Positions 46,541-56,861 are shown, counted from the first letter of the stretch. The stretch is DNA of 63,352 nt from Paenibacillus sp. Soil766 (GCF_001428105.1 NZ_LMSJ01000012.1:1438-64789); one strand, 5' to 3'. Translations and numbers: made by a program. The notes: a model not told the origin generated them from the letters alone.

Positions 46541-48088
46541 ATGGGTATCGATGGCAATAAGTCGTGGAGGCGTCGGCTTGTGCAGACTTGTTTATTCGCT
46601 TTGATTACCGTATTAACGGCGAGCTGCAGCCTTCAACCTTTTGCAGGCTCCAAGGATAACGTAACCAAATCGGACGGGCCAGCGGTCATCCCTGAATTGA
46701 GCTTCATGCTTGTTCTCAATCGCAACGATTCGCCAGCGGATACGATTATCCCGGAACTCCAGAGGCTGACGAATACGAAGCTTACGTTTACTTGGGTGCC
46801 GGACAACATTTATACGGATAAAATGATCTCTGCGATTACGTCGGGGACTCTACCGAAAGCGGTGCAAGTCAAAGCGGTTGATGTCAAGCATCCCTCCGTA
46901 GTGAACAGCGTGCGGTCCGGACTTTTCTGGGAGATCGGTCCCTATTTGAAGGACTTTCCGCTGATGAGCAAATTCGCAAACCCGATTATTATGAATAACG
47001 CCTCTTATTTCGGCAAGACATATGGCATATACTGGGAACGCCCGCGTTCCAGACAAGGTATCCAATATCGGAAGGATTGGCTCGAACGGCTTCACCTCGC
47101 GGAACCCAAAAGCATCAATGACATGTATGAGGTGCTCAAAGCCTTTACTTATCGAGATCCGGATGGCAATGGCAAGCAAGATACCTATGGGCTCATTGAC
47201 CGTAACGACTTGGTATATGGAGCCTTCGATAATCTCGCTTCTTACTTTGGTGCACCGAACAACTGGGGACTGGATGCCGACGGGAAGCTGATTCCGGACT
47301 TTATGACTGTGGAATATCGCGATACGATGAAATTTATGAAGAAGTTGTATGACGAGAAGCTCATCAATACGGACTTTACCATTACGAGCAAAGTGCAGCA
47401 GGAGGAGCGGTTTGTGCAAGGAGAAGCGGGGATGATGATCAGCAATATCGTCTACTCATCCGTACGGAATCGACTTCAGAAGATGAATAAAGCTGCTGAG
47501 GTCGAAATCACCAATCGTATTCAGGGTCCCAAAGGTGAACGGATCTGGGGCGGAAGTGGATTTGGCGGGCTTTTCCTATTCCCCAAATCAAGCATCAAAA
47601 CAGAGTCCGAGCTTCGCGAGGTGTTGAGCTTTTTCGAAAAGCTCTTGTCTGAAGATGCGAACAACTTGATCACCTATGGCCTGCCGGATCGCCATTACAA
47701 GCTGAATGAGAACAAGTCGGTTAAAGTTTTCCCTGATACACAATCCATACGGGAACAAGAAGTCGAGCCATACACAAATGCGCTGCGGACATTCGATATA
47801 AGGTATTTACAGCTTGGTGAATTGAGTGAACAGCAAGAAAAGACTCAGCGGATGATTGATGACACCACGAACATCGTGGTCAACGACCCGACAACTGCTT
47901 TGTTCTCCCCGACACAAGCGGAGAAAGGATCAGAGCTGCATAGCATCATTACGGATGCCACCTACCAGTTTATTCTCGGGAAAATCGATGAACTAGGGTT
48001 TTCGAAAGAGGTTGACAAGTGGCGTCAAAACGGCGGTAATCAAATTATTCAAGAATTGAACCAGGAGTATGCTCAAATTAATAAGTGA
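46541..48088 (+). CDS. Extracellular solute-binding lipoprotein (LplA-like)
   Basis: The 515-residue protein has a signal with lipobox LTASC (C29) and the large sugar-binding fold of LplA-type ABC receptors. The calcium-loop-like DPDGNGKQDTYG near residue 205 is characteristic, along with RKDWLERLHLAEPKSINDMYEVLKAF. It starts three bases after the regulator gene, with GGGAGG upstream, so the two are co-transcribed. No ABC permease genes are adjacent. It may serve a distant permease pair or act as a co-receptor for the regulator. The substrate could be a pectin-derived oligosaccharide, by context only. Confidence 0.87.
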   Translation: MGIDGNKSWRRRLVQTCLFALITVLTASCSLQPFAGSKDNVTKSDGPAVIPELSFMLVLNRNDSPADTIIPELQRLTNTKLTFTWVPDNIYTDKMISAITSGTLPKAVQVKAVDVKHPSVVNSVRSGLFWEIGPYLKDFPLMSKFANPIIMNNASYFGKTYGIYWERPRSRQGIQYRKDWLERLHLAEPKSINDMYEVLKAFTYRDPDGNGKQDTYGLIDRNDLVYGAFDNLASYFGAPNNWGLDADGKLIPDFMTVEYRDTMKFMKKLYDEKLINTDFTITSKVQQEERFVQGEAGMMISNIVYSSVRNRLQKMNKAAEVEITNRIQGPKGERIWGGSGFGGLFLFPKSSIKTESELREVLSFFEKLLSEDANNLITYGLPDRHYKLNENKSVKVFPDTQSIREQEVEPYTNALRTFDIRYLQLGELSEQQEKTQRMIDDTTNIVVNDPTTALFSPTQAEKGSELHSIITDATYQFILGKIDELGFSKEVDKWRQNGGNQIIQELNQEYAQINK

Positions 48089-48103
48089 TATCGGCAATGA
48101 GAC

Positions 48104-48141
48104 AACCCCCTTAAGGACATGATCCTGAGGGGGTTATTTTT
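48104..48141 (+). terminator. Terminator of the regulator-lipoprotein operon
   Basis: AACCCCCTTAAGGA pairs with TCCTGAGGGGGTT (one unpaired base), followed by ATTTTTGG. It separates this pair from the pectinase gene. The 195 bases between it and 48337 hold no further recognised element. Confidence 0.88.
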
Positions 48142-48336
48142 GGTGCAAATAGCGGTAATACGCGGATAAATGCAGTAATCATGCACCTTCCCCCGAGATG
48201 ATTATAGCGGAATAGGGGGTATGGTTACATAATGAAAAGCGTAGACAGGCACTTCGGGAAGAAAGGAGGAGGGTTGCTGATGTGTATGGTTAGGAAGACC
48301 GCAAGAGGTTTACGCTTAGAGGAGGATGGGAACACG

Positions 48337-51300
48337 ATGAAGAAAATGGCAAGTATCAAGAAGATGGCAAATATAAAGAAAATGATTAGTACCGCACTGA
48401 CGGGGATGATGCTGCTAAGTTCCGTACCGTTTTACAGTGAAACGGCGGAGGCTGCTGCCGCATTGCCCTATGTAGAGAACTTTGAAAGCGGATGGGCTGA
48501 CGGGAATTTTTTGACGACTTTCTCAGGCACATCATCCGGCGGTTCATCGATAAGCAGTGTGACTGTCAATAATACCAAATTTACTAGCACGCTTTTGGAT
48601 GCCAATGCAGGCACCACAAGTTTATCTGATTTAAATGCTGACGTGAGTGCAAGCAGCAATGGCACGAAGGCGCTGCATCTATATGATAACGTGAGTCTTA
48701 CGAAAGGAAATATTAGTGCTTTGACGACGTTTGCACTACAGACAACTGGCGGAACAAATATGGAATTGGACTTTTTAAGTAATACCTTAGGCAGTGGAGG
48801 GAATGGCAGCGCGCGGTTTCGTGTGGCCAATGGGGCAAATAATAAAAGACCGATATCCATTGAAACCAGAAGCGGTAAGCTCCAATATAAAGATGCAGCA
48901 GGTGCGTATGCAGATTTCTCACCCGCATTGACATTTAGCCAAGGTACTTGGTATCACTTGAAGCTTGAGATTAATATGTCGACTTCCAAATACTTTATTA
49001 CAGTGACAGATCAATCAAGCAATATTGATTATAAGGCGAATTCAATTGGATTTATTAGCGGTCAAGAAGTTACAGATATTGGCGGATTAGACATCAACAC
49101 AGGCGACGGAGCACAGATGGAGATCTACGTTGATAATCTCAACATTTACAACGCTACTCCGCCGCAGTCCATTGTTGCTGCTCCAAGCAATGTAACCGCT
49201 GTCAATGGCAACGCTCAAGTCAATCTGACTTGGAATACGGTGACGGACGCTACCTATTACAACGTCAAACGCGGTAGTGTAAGCGGAGGACCCTACACGA
49301 CAATGAATGCTAGTCCGATCACAGCATTAAACTATACCGATAGCGTAGTGTCGAACGGGCAGACGTATTACTATGTTGTTACCGCTGCGAATGCGACGTC
49401 GGAGAGTGTGAATTCCACGCAAATGATCGGGAATCCGGCCGTGCCGGCAACGCTAGCAACGCCGACGGGATTAAGCGCGAATCCGGGCAATAACAAAGTG
49501 GATCTTACCTGGAACAGCGTGACAGCTGCAACTTATTATAACGTGAAGCGAAGCACAGACGGGAGTACGTATACCCCCATTGCTTCGAATGTGACCGTAA
49601 CGAATTACAGTGACCTGATGGCGGTAAATGGTACGACGTACTACTATGTCGTTAATGCAGGAAACGCAACAGTGGGTAGTGCCGATTCATCGCCAGCATC
49701 TGCAACCCCAGTTGCTCCATCCCTGCCTGCCGCACCTGCAAATGTTGCAGCTTTGGCCGGAGAGGGCCAAGCCGTGATATCTTGGAGCGGTGTAGCTGGA
49801 GCCACTTCTTATAATGTGAAACGAAGTGATTCAGCTGGCGGCACATTCACCACCATTGCGAATGTAAGCAGTGGTACCAACTTCACGGATACTGGCTTAA
49901 CGAATGGGATCGTTTATTTCTATGCGGTAACAGCCGTGAACACGGTTGGGGAAAGCGAGAAGTCCAGCGTAGTTTTAGTCAAACCGGGTAATTTCCTGGT
50001 GAATGATAATTTTGAAACCAGAACGCTAGGCGATCTGCCAGCAGGATACACACCTCCTTTTGGTTCAGGCGTCATTACCGCCTTTTCGAGTACTAATAAT
50101 AGCACGGTCATTAACAATGTTTCACGAACGAACAGCTACAGCAATACATCTGCAAGTATAGATGGAAACGCGTCCAATGTGCTGTGGATCAACGACGGTC
50201 CTTCCAGAGGCGGATTCAATAATGCTTTTACTCCGGTTACCGCTGATAGCCTGAAGGGGATCACGGCAGAGCTGCGTTTTATGCAGGCGGCAAGAGTAGG
50301 CGATTCCTATGTGCTTGAACTTCTGGACAGCAGCAAAAAAATCGCAGTATCCTTTAATATCAATTCTTCACCAGTGACCATTGATGCCAAAACATGGTAC
50401 ACCGTGAAGTATGTCGCGGATGTAAAGGCGAATACGGCGGATTTATTCGTAAATGGAAAATATTATGGAAACGTAAATTTCAGCACCCCGGTCGCCGATA
50501 TTGCTTCGATGAATTTCCGTATGGCGGGTTCTTCAACGGGGAATGCGTATGTGGATGATCTTGTCGTGTATCAGCAAGAGGTCGTAACTCCGCAAAAAGT
50601 GACGACAGCTGGTGCGGATAAAAAGGTAACACTGAGTTGGAATCCAGCAAGCGGAGCCACTTCTTATAACATTTACCGCAGCGCGACAGCAGGTGGTCCC
50701 TACACTTTAGTTGCGAATAACATCACAGAGCCAACGTATACGAACATAGAGCTAGAAAACAAGAAAGAGTATTTCTACGTCGTCACCACTGTAAATGCGA
50801 ACGGTGAAAGCGACTATTCGAATGAAGCGAAAGGCTATCCCAATAATGTGACTCCGCCAGAACAGGCTCCTGTCTTTCAATCAACGGATATAAGGGACAG
50901 CCAACTCACTTTACGATGGAATGATGTGAGAGGCAAGGATGATGATGGCAACGAGGTTGCGACAGTGTACACGCTGCTCAGAAGTACCAATCCGAATGGT
51001 CCTTTTGAAGCGGTTGCCAAACAGCTTAGCAGCACGACGTATCTTGAGAAAGGCTTGAATAACGGTACGGATTATTATTATCAAATCATCGCGGAAAATA
51101 TGGGGGGCGCTGCGCCTGCATCTGAATTGCTCAAAATCGCACCAGCAGCACCGTTAAGCCAACCAACGTTGAGCGGATTGCCTGGCAACAAAAAGGTTGA
51201 TCTCAACTGGTCGCCGGTTGTGAATGCCGCTAAATACGTGATCAAGAGAAGTGAAGTGAATGGCGGTCCATATTCCGAAGTGGGTCAGTCTGTGACGACA

Positions 51301-54300
51301 AGCTACACAGATGCGGAAGTAACTAACGGTACCCTTTACTATTATGTTGTTACTGCAGTTGCGACCATATCCCAGGTGAATGCGATTCAGGAAAGTATGA
51401 TTTCCAATCAATTGAAAGCAGTGCCTTATGTGACCGTTTCCGGTGCTCCAAACACGCCGATCAGCCTAACTGCATCTGCGAACGAAGGCAGTGTCAGCCT
51501 GAGCTGGGGTGCTGTAGCCGACGCATCTTTGTACAATGTGAAGCGCTCGACAGTGAGCGGAGAATCATTTGACATTGTGACTGCAAGCAGCACGGCGTCT
51601 TACGAGGATAATAGTGTAACGAATGGTACGACCTATTATTATGTGGTTTCCGCAGTTAATGCGAGCGGAGAAAGCCAAAATTCGGATGAAATCATCGTTC
51701 TACCAGCCAAGGTACTTACCGTAAACAAGAATGCCACTGCGAATGGCACGACCGTATTTAACACGATTCAAAGCGCTGTCAATTCAGTTTCCCTAACGAA
51801 CACAGCCAGGACGATCATTCATATTATGCCGGGAACCTATACGGAGAAACTTGTTGTCAACCGTCCATATGTCAGTCTGGTCGGATCCGGGATGGATCAA
51901 ACGAGAATCGTTTACGGCGATTATGCGGGAACAACGGCTACTGTCGGTCAACAGGGGCATGTCGGCAATACGTTCCTGAGCCAAACAGTTGATGTCAATG
52001 CGGATTATTTCACTGCCGCTAATTTGACGATTGAAAACAATGCAGGTCCTCGTTCCGCTGTAGCACAGGCAGTGGCTTTGTCATTGAAAAGCGATATGGC
52101 CGTCTTTGAATCCGTCAAACTGATTGGCTATCAGGATACACTGTACACTGGGCTGAATGCTGCTAGCAAAGGTCGTCACTATTTCCACAACAGTATCATT
52201 CAAGGCGACGTTGATTTTATTTTCGGTGAAGCTCCTGCAGTCGTATTCGACAATGTAAAAATGGTTCTTGTCAGCAATTCCGGCGGTGGAGGGCACATTA
52301 CAGCAGCAGCGCAAAAAAATGCCTCTGATCTCGGCTATGTGTTCCTGAATTCACAAATTGTTGACGATGCTTCTGCTCAAGGGGCTTATGATCTGGGCCG
52401 CCCATGGAAGGACTATGCCAATGTACGTTTCATTAACACATCAATAAGCTCTAATAAATTCCTAAGTGCAGGTTGGATTCCAGCTTGTGCCGGCACTTGC
52501 AAAAGCTACTCATTTAACGAGTACAACAGCTATGGTACAGGTGCAGTTCCAGCAGCACGGCAAATTGCTGCGCAATTGACAGGACAGGATGCCAGCTTGA
52601 CGATTCCGCAAATGTTCAGCGGATGGGACCCAACGGTTCCAGTCATCATGCCAAAGGTGAATTACTTGCCATCTGTTTCCGTAGCATCGTCCAGTTTCGA
52701 TAAAAATACTGCCAAGCAAGCTGATATTTTTGTTACGCTGTCTGGAAATGGACATGAACTGCAAAGTATCGAGAACGACTCCAAAGCACTGACCGCATCA
52801 GATTACAGCGTAGCAGGCAATATCGTGACGATTAAGAAGTCTTACCTTGCTGAACTTTCAGTCGGAACGACGACATTAACCTTTCATTTCGACAATATTG
52901 CCATACCTTTAACAATTAGCGTGTTGAATACCGATGGTTCAGACATAGGTAAACAAATCCTTGCTCCTAATGATGGTTGGGCTTCTCATACTTCGGGGAC
53001 AATGGGGGGATCAACAGCAAATCGGGACAATACTTTCATCGTTACCAATCGAAGTGAGCTTGTTAAGGCAGTGGCTGGTAATACCCCTAAAATTGTCTAT
53101 ATTCAAGGCATAATTGACATGAATGTCGATGATAATAACAATCCGATAGGGATGGATTACTACAAAGATCCAGAGTATGATTTTGACGCCTATCTGGAAG
53201 TGTTCGATCCGGCAGTATGGGGTAAAAATACGCCATCCGGAGCGCTGGAAAGCGCACGTTCAAGATCGGCAACCAATCAGGGCAACAGAATCAAAATTAC
53301 GGTCGGCTCGAATACAACGATCGTAGGGCTGCCTGGTTCGAGTGCGAAGATCCTTGGCGGTAACATCAATCTGGATAAAGTAGATAACATCATCATCCGT
53401 AATATCGAATTCCAGAACACATTCGATTACTTCCCGCAATGGGATCCGAATGATGGAGAAACAGGCAATTGGAACTCCGCATATGACAATATCTCGGTAA
53501 AAGGTTCCACCCATGTGTGGATCGACCGCAATACATTTAGCGATGACGGCGGTCTGGATGATCAGAGTCATAAGTATTTCGGACGCAAGTTCCAACAACA
53601 TGACGGAACGGTCGATATCACCAATGCTTCCGACTTAGTGACAGTTTCCTATAATTATTTCCATGATCATGATAAGACGACGCTTGTAGGCGGAAGTGAC
53701 GAAGCTACAGGAGATGCTGGTAAGCTAAGAGTGACATTCCACCACAATTATTATCAAAATGTGGGTCAACGTGTGCCTCGTGTACGCTTCGGACAAGTAC
53801 ATGTGTATAATAATTTCTACGATGGTTTTATCAACCATGTGAATTATCCGTACCTGTACTCCATTGGAGTCGGGTATAAGTCTCACGTAATTGCTCAAAA
53901 CAACTATTTTAACGTAGGCGGCGCGACAGCTGCATCGATCATTCAAGTATCACCTGGCGGTACTGAATTTACGGATAAAGGCAGTGTTCTGAACGGAGTT
54001 CCAATTCAAATTGCGGAAAGTAAAGGCGGATTACTTCCGGCAAGCTGGACGCCAACCTTGTATACATCCATGAATTCTACGAATGAAGTGATTAAAGTTA
54101 GGACTTTAGCGGGGGCAGAGGATGCACATCCTTCTCCATCCATGCTGCCGGCGTTGCTTTCTCCAGAAGATGACGAGATCAGCAGTGGTTCTAGTGGCGG
54201 AAGCGGTACCGGCTCCACCACTAGTACAATTACAACGTCAGCGGATCAATCATCGGTAACGATTAATGCTCCTGCGGTGAAAGAACAAACAGCACAAGGT

Positions 54301-55485
54301 GCCTCCATTCTGAAGGTTACAATTGATGCAGCAACATGGAATAAAGCCATTGAGGAACTGAAAGCTGCTGCAGGGGGAACGCCGATAATTGAAGTGCCTG
54401 TCCAAGGTCACGAATCAGCCGGCAAGGTTCAGCTCCCATCCGCTGCACTTGATTATGCACAATCGAAATCACCAACAGCCGTCATAGCTGTAAAATTCGA
54501 TACCTTTACCTACAATCTTCCGGTGATGGCAATCGATACGGCGATTCTGTCGGAGAAACTTGGTGTGAAGCCGGAAGATATGACAGTAACAATTGCTATC
54601 GAAAAAGTAGCGGATTCCATCGCTTTGGCCGTGAGTGAAAAATCGAAGCAGGAAGGATTCACGCAAGTAACGGAAACGGTAGACTTCAGTGTATCTGCCC
54701 AAGCAGGTGGCAAATCGTTCGTCTTGAATGATTTCGATACGTATGTAGCGAGAACATTCCAAATCACGAAGCCGCTTGATCTGAAGACTTTAACTGCAGT
54801 GATGTACGACCCAGCTACGGGAAGCATGAGCTTCGTACCGGCTGCGATTACGGTAGTGGACGGTGTAACAACAGTAGTTCTGAAGCGTCCTGGCAACAGT
54901 ATCTATACCATTGTACAAACAACTCCAAAACAATTCGCAGATCTGAAAGGACACTGGTCGGAAACCGACGTTGAACTGCTTGCTTCTAAGTTAGTCGTGC
55001 AAGGGGTTTCGGAGGCTGAATTTGCACCGAATAGTGCCATTACCCGTGCGGAATTTGCAGCACTTCTGGTACGCGGCTTGGGACTGTCTGAAGTGAAAAC
55101 AGCGGCCTATGCCGATGTGAATACTACAGATTGGTTCGCAGGCACAGTAGGGGCAGCAGTGAAGGCAGGATTGGTGGATGGTTTCGAAGACGGAACATTC
55201 CGACCGGGCTCACCAATTAACCGCGAGCAAATGGCTCTCATGATTGCCAGAGCGCTAACGTTTGTCGGTAAGCAAGTACACGTGGATAACAATGCGCTGA
55301 CTGTATTTGCAGACGGTAAAAGCATTAGCAGCTGGGCGAAGGATGCAGTCGCTAAATCGGTTACTGCCGGTATTATTAACGGATTATCCGGTGGCACGTT
55401 CAAGCCGGTTCAGCAGGCTAGCAGAGCGGAAGCTTCTGTCATGCTGAAACGTTTGCTGCAGGCAGTAGAGTTTATCATTGAATAA
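48337..55485 (+). CDS. Giant SLH-anchored pectin methylesterase/pectate lyase
   Basis: The 2382-residue protein has a signal peptide (cut near AEA, about 39), a LamG-like region (43-272), three Fn3-like repeats (282-550) and a second LamG-like region (553-747). Four more Fn3-like repeats follow (751-1125), then a CE8 pectin methylesterase (1126-1432), an X2/Ig-like unit (1447-1528) and a PL1 pectate lyase (1538-1925). The end has a Ser/Gly linker, an unassigned region and three SLH units (2200-2378). CE8 residues are D1267 in QDTLY, D1293 in GDVDFIFG and R1355 in LGRPW. The PL1 RxPxxR motif is R1812-R1817. It should de-esterify and cut pectin while bound to the wall. I start at 48337 after GGAGGATGGG; a 48232 start lacks a well-spaced site. 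Confidence 0.92.
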   Translation: MKKMASIKKMANIKKMISTALTGMMLLSSVPFYSETAEAAAALPYVENFESGWADGNFLTTFSGTSSGGSSISSVTVNNTKFTSTLLDANAGTTSLSDLNADVSASSNGTKALHLYDNVSLTKGNISALTTFALQTTGGTNMELDFLSNTLGSGGNGSARFRVANGANNKRPISIETRSGKLQYKDAAGAYADFSPALTFSQGTWYHLKLEINMSTSKYFITVTDQSSNIDYKANSIGFISGQEVTDIGGLDINTGDGAQMEIYVDNLNIYNATPPQSIVAAPSNVTAVNGNAQVNLTWNTVTDATYYNVKRGSVSGGPYTTMNASPITALNYTDSVVSNGQTYYYVVTAANATSESVNSTQMIGNPAVPATLATPTGLSANPGNNKVDLTWNSVTAATYYNVKRSTDGSTYTPIASNVTVTNYSDLMAVNGTTYYYVVNAGNATVGSADSSPASATPVAPSLPAAPANVAALAGEGQAVISWSGVAGATSYNVKRSDSAGGTFTTIANVSSGTNFTDTGLTNGIVYFYAVTAVNTVGESEKSSVVLVKPGNFLVNDNFETRTLGDLPAGYTPPFGSGVITAFSSTNNSTVINNVSRTNSYSNTSASIDGNASNVLWINDGPSRGGFNNAFTPVTADSLKGITAELRFMQAARVGDSYVLELLDSSKKIAVSFNINSSPVTIDAKTWYTVKYVADVKANTADLFVNGKYYGNVNFSTPVADIASMNFRMAGSSTGNAYVDDLVVYQQEVVTPQKVTTAGADKKVTLSWNPASGATSYNIYRSATAGGPYTLVANNITEPTYTNIELENKKEYFYVVTTVNANGESDYSNEAKGYPNNVTPPEQAPVFQSTDIRDSQLTLRWNDVRGKDDDGNEVATVYTLLRSTNPNGPFEAVAKQLSSTTYLEKGLNNGTDYYYQIIAENMGGAAPASELLKIAPAAPLSQPTLSGLPGNKKVDLNWSPVVNAAKYVIKRSEVNGGPYSEVGQSVTTSYTDAEVTNGTLYYYVVTAVATISQVNAIQESMISNQLKAVPYVTVSGAPNTPISLTASANEGSVSLSWGAVADASLYNVKRSTVSGESFDIVTASSTASYEDNSVTNGTTYYYVVSAVNASGESQNSDEIIVLPAKVLTVNKNATANGTTVFNTIQSAVNSVSLTNTARTIIHIMPGTYTEKLVVNRPYVSLVGSGMDQTRIVYGDYAGTTATVGQQGHVGNTFLSQTVDVNADYFTAANLTIENNAGPRSAVAQAVALSLKSDMAVFESVKLIGYQDTLYTGLNAASKGRHYFHNSIIQGDVDFIFGEAPAVVFDNVKMVLVSNSGGGGHITAAAQKNASDLGYVFLNSQIVDDASAQGAYDLGRPWKDYANVRFINTSISSNKFLSAGWIPACAGTCKSYSFNEYNSYGTGAVPAARQIAAQLTGQDASLTIPQMFSGWDPTVPVIMPKVNYLPSVSVASSSFDKNTAKQADIFVTLSGNGHELQSIENDSKALTASDYSVAGNIVTIKKSYLAELSVGTTTLTFHFDNIAIPLTISVLNTDGSDIGKQILAPNDGWASHTSGTMGGSTANRDNTFIVTNRSELVKAVAGNTPKIVYIQGIIDMNVDDNNNPIGMDYYKDPEYDFDAYLEVFDPAVWGKNTPSGALESARSRSATNQGNRIKITVGSNTTIVGLPGSSAKILGGNINLDKVDNIIIRNIEFQNTFDYFPQWDPNDGETGNWNSAYDNISVKGSTHVWIDRNTFSDDGGLDDQSHKYFGRKFQQHDGTVDITNASDLVTVSYNYFHDHDKTTLVGGSDEATGDAGKLRVTFHHNYYQNVGQRVPRVRFGQVHVYNNFYDGFINHVNYPYLYSIGVGYKSHVIAQNNYFNVGGATAASIIQVSPGGTEFTDKGSVLNGVPIQIAESKGGLLPASWTPTLYTSMNSTNEVIKVRTLAGAEDAHPSPSMLPALLSPEDDEISSGSSGGSGTGSTTSTITTSADQSSVTINAPAVKEQTAQGASILKVTIDAATWNKAIEELKAAAGGTPIIEVPVQGHESAGKVQLPSAALDYAQSKSPTAVIAVKFDTFTYNLPVMAIDTAILSEKLGVKPEDMTVTIAIEKVADSIALAVSEKSKQEGFTQVTETVDFSVSAQAGGKSFVLNDFDTYVARTFQITKPLDLKTLTAVMYDPATGSMSFVPAAITVVDGVTTVVLKRPGNSIYTIVQTTPKQFADLKGHWSETDVELLASKLVVQGVSEAEFAPNSAITRAEFAALLVRGLGLSEVKTAAYADVNTTDWFAGTVGAAVKAGLVDGFEDGTFRPGSPINREQMALMIARALTFVGKQVHVDNNALTVFADGKSISSWAKDAVAKSVTAGIINGLSGGTFKPVQQASRAEASVMLKRLLQAVEFIIE

Positions 55486-55500
55486 GTTAAAGTAGTAAAA

Positions 55501-55554
55501 AGGAAGTCTTCGGTTCCACGCAAAAAGTGGTTCAGGAGGCTTCCTCATTTTTTT
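55501..55554 (+). terminator. Terminator of the pectinase gene
   Basis: AGGAAGTCTTC pairs with GAGGCTTCCT through wobbles, with inner CCAC/GTGG, followed by a run of seven Ts. Confidence 0.75.
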
Positions 55555-55639
55555 GTATAGGACTGTAGAGGGGGAAATTGCAAATTAGCCTTTTTTCAAA
55601 GATACTGAGAGAAAAGTGATTAAGGAGTGGACGCTATTC

Positions 55640-56368
55640 ATGAATACAATCATCGATCTATTAAAAAGTCATCGCTCTATTCGTAAATTTACGAATGAGC
55701 CTGTGAGCATCGAGCAACGCGAGTCGATTATCCAGGCAGCACAAGCTGCCTCCACTTCGAGTAATGTGCAGGCTTACAGCATCATCCATGTAACAGATGC
55801 TGACCTGAAGAGCCAGCTAGCCGAGCTAGCTGGCAATCAAGCTTACGTCAGCGAGTGCCCGCTGTTCCTCGTGTGGTGCGCAGACCTGCACCGCTACGCG
55901 GAGGCGGTCCACCAACACGTGGACACGCCAATCACTGGCAATGCTGAGAATCTCATCATTGCCACGGTCGATGCTGCATTGGCTGCGCAAAATGCAACGA
56001 TCGCCGCCGAGTCACTCGGCCTCGGCGTCTGCTACATCGGCGGGCTGCGCAATAAGCCCGCTGAAGTATCCGAGCTGCTGGGCCTGCCCCAGCTCGTGTA
56101 CCCAATCTTCGGCATGTGCATCGGCATGCCGGATCAAGAGCCGCTGCAACGCCCGCGGCTCCCGCTTGAAGCCGTATACCACGAGAATCGGTATACACTG
56201 AATCAACTCGCGGTCGAATCCTACGATGAGACGATACGCGATTACATGAACGTGCGGACCGACGGCAAAGTCGATACGACTTGGTCCAAGGAAATGGCTG
56301 CGAAATCGCAGCGTCCGAGAAAGCACATGAAAGCCTTTCTAAGCAGCCAAGGCTACGAAGTAGAATAA
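55640..56368 (+). CDS. NfsA-type NADPH-dependent flavin oxidoreductase
   Basis: The 242-residue product belongs to the nitroreductase family, NfsA/FRP branch. It starts TIIDLLKSHRSIRKFTNEPVS, has the FMN-contact segment QAAQAASTSSNVQAYSII, the central ESLGLGVCYIGGLRNKPAEVSELLGLP, and GMCIGMPDQEPLQRPRLP. It reduces free flavins, quinones or nitro compounds with NADPH. The ATG at 55640 has AAGGAG twelve bases upstream. From about 55800 to 56260 the gene is G+C-rich compared with its ends. It may share a transcript with the small gene that follows. Confidence 0.88.
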   Translation: MNTIIDLLKSHRSIRKFTNEPVSIEQRESIIQAAQAASTSSNVQAYSIIHVTDADLKSQLAELAGNQAYVSECPLFLVWCADLHRYAEAVHQHVDTPITGNAENLIIATVDAALAAQNATIAAESLGLGVCYIGGLRNKPAEVSELLGLPQLVYPIFGMCIGMPDQEPLQRPRLPLEAVYHENRYTLNQLAVESYDETIRDYMNVRTDGKVDTTWSKEMAAKSQRPRKHMKAFLSSQGYEVE

Positions 56369-56454
56369 ACGTGGCCGAACTGCGCCCCTTGCATTCATAT
56401 CTCAACTACTTGTCTCATACAATGGAAGTAGGTAGAGCTAGGCTCGAGGCTATT

Positions 56455-56757
56455 ATGAATGAAAGGCGTGTGATTCGGTTGAAAGGTTTCAAAAATGTCG
56501 TGTACATGAGTTTGGCAGTCGGCATGTTATTTTATTCCATTCCACAGTTGCAATTTCGTGAGGTGGGTTCCTTACCGATGATTTTTAGTGTCATCTGGCT
56601 TGTGATGGCGTTGCTTATCATTGCTGCGCATTTGCATCAAATCCTCGGTGTAGATGAAGAGAAACGCAAGCAACAACTTCGAATCAACCGGATGAAGAAA
56701 TGGCAAATGGAACAGCTCGTACAAGGCAGACGGAAGCTTCTTCAATTCCGCAAGTAA
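56455..56757 (+). CDS. Small two-TM membrane protein of unknown family
   Basis: From the ATG at 56455 the product is 100 residues. It has a basic N-terminus, two hydrophobic segments (VVYMSLAVGMLFYSI and MIFSVIWLVMALLIIAAHLH), and a strongly basic, helical C-terminal tail (EEKRKQQLRINRMKKWQMEQL). A GAGG five bases upstream is the only ribosome site in sight. The frame is open further back and could start at GTG 56371 or ATG 56422. It lies between the nitroreductase gene and ytoI. I do not recognise the family. Confidence 0.6.
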   Translation: MNERRVIRLKGFKNVVYMSLAVGMLFYSIPQLQFREVGSLPMIFSVIWLVMALLIIAAHLHQILGVDEEKRKQQLRINRMKKWQMEQLVQGRRKLLQFRK

Positions 56758-56776
56758 GCGAAGAATGATCTAAACT

Positions 56777-56804
56777 TTGACTTCGAACATATGTTTGGTA
56801 TAAT
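56777..56804 (+). promoter_or_regulatory. Sigma-A promoter P1 upstream of ytoI
   Basis: TTGACT (56777-56782) and TATAAT (56799-56804) have 16-base spacing. Transcription would begin near 56811, exactly where a terminator-like hairpin starts. Confidence 0.65.
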
Positions 56805-56811
56805 GAATAGG

Positions 56812-56843
56812 AAGCATCCAATCCAATAGGGTTGGATGCTTTT
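56812..56843 (+). terminator. Hairpin with T-run at the expected start of transcript P1
   Basis: AAGCATCCAA (56812-56821) pairs with TTGGATGCTT (56832-56841), a perfect 10-bp stem followed by TTTTCC. It may terminate the upstream genes, or attenuate or protect the P1 transcript. Confidence 0.7.
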
Positions 56844-56861
56844 CCATCTTCCAATGCCTCA

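Noticed and set aside
48232..48336. Upstream ATG as start of the pectinase
   Set aside because: Starting there would put 35 mostly basic residues before the signal peptide. The ATG at 48337 has a better-spaced ribosome site and begins directly with the lysine-rich signal peptide.
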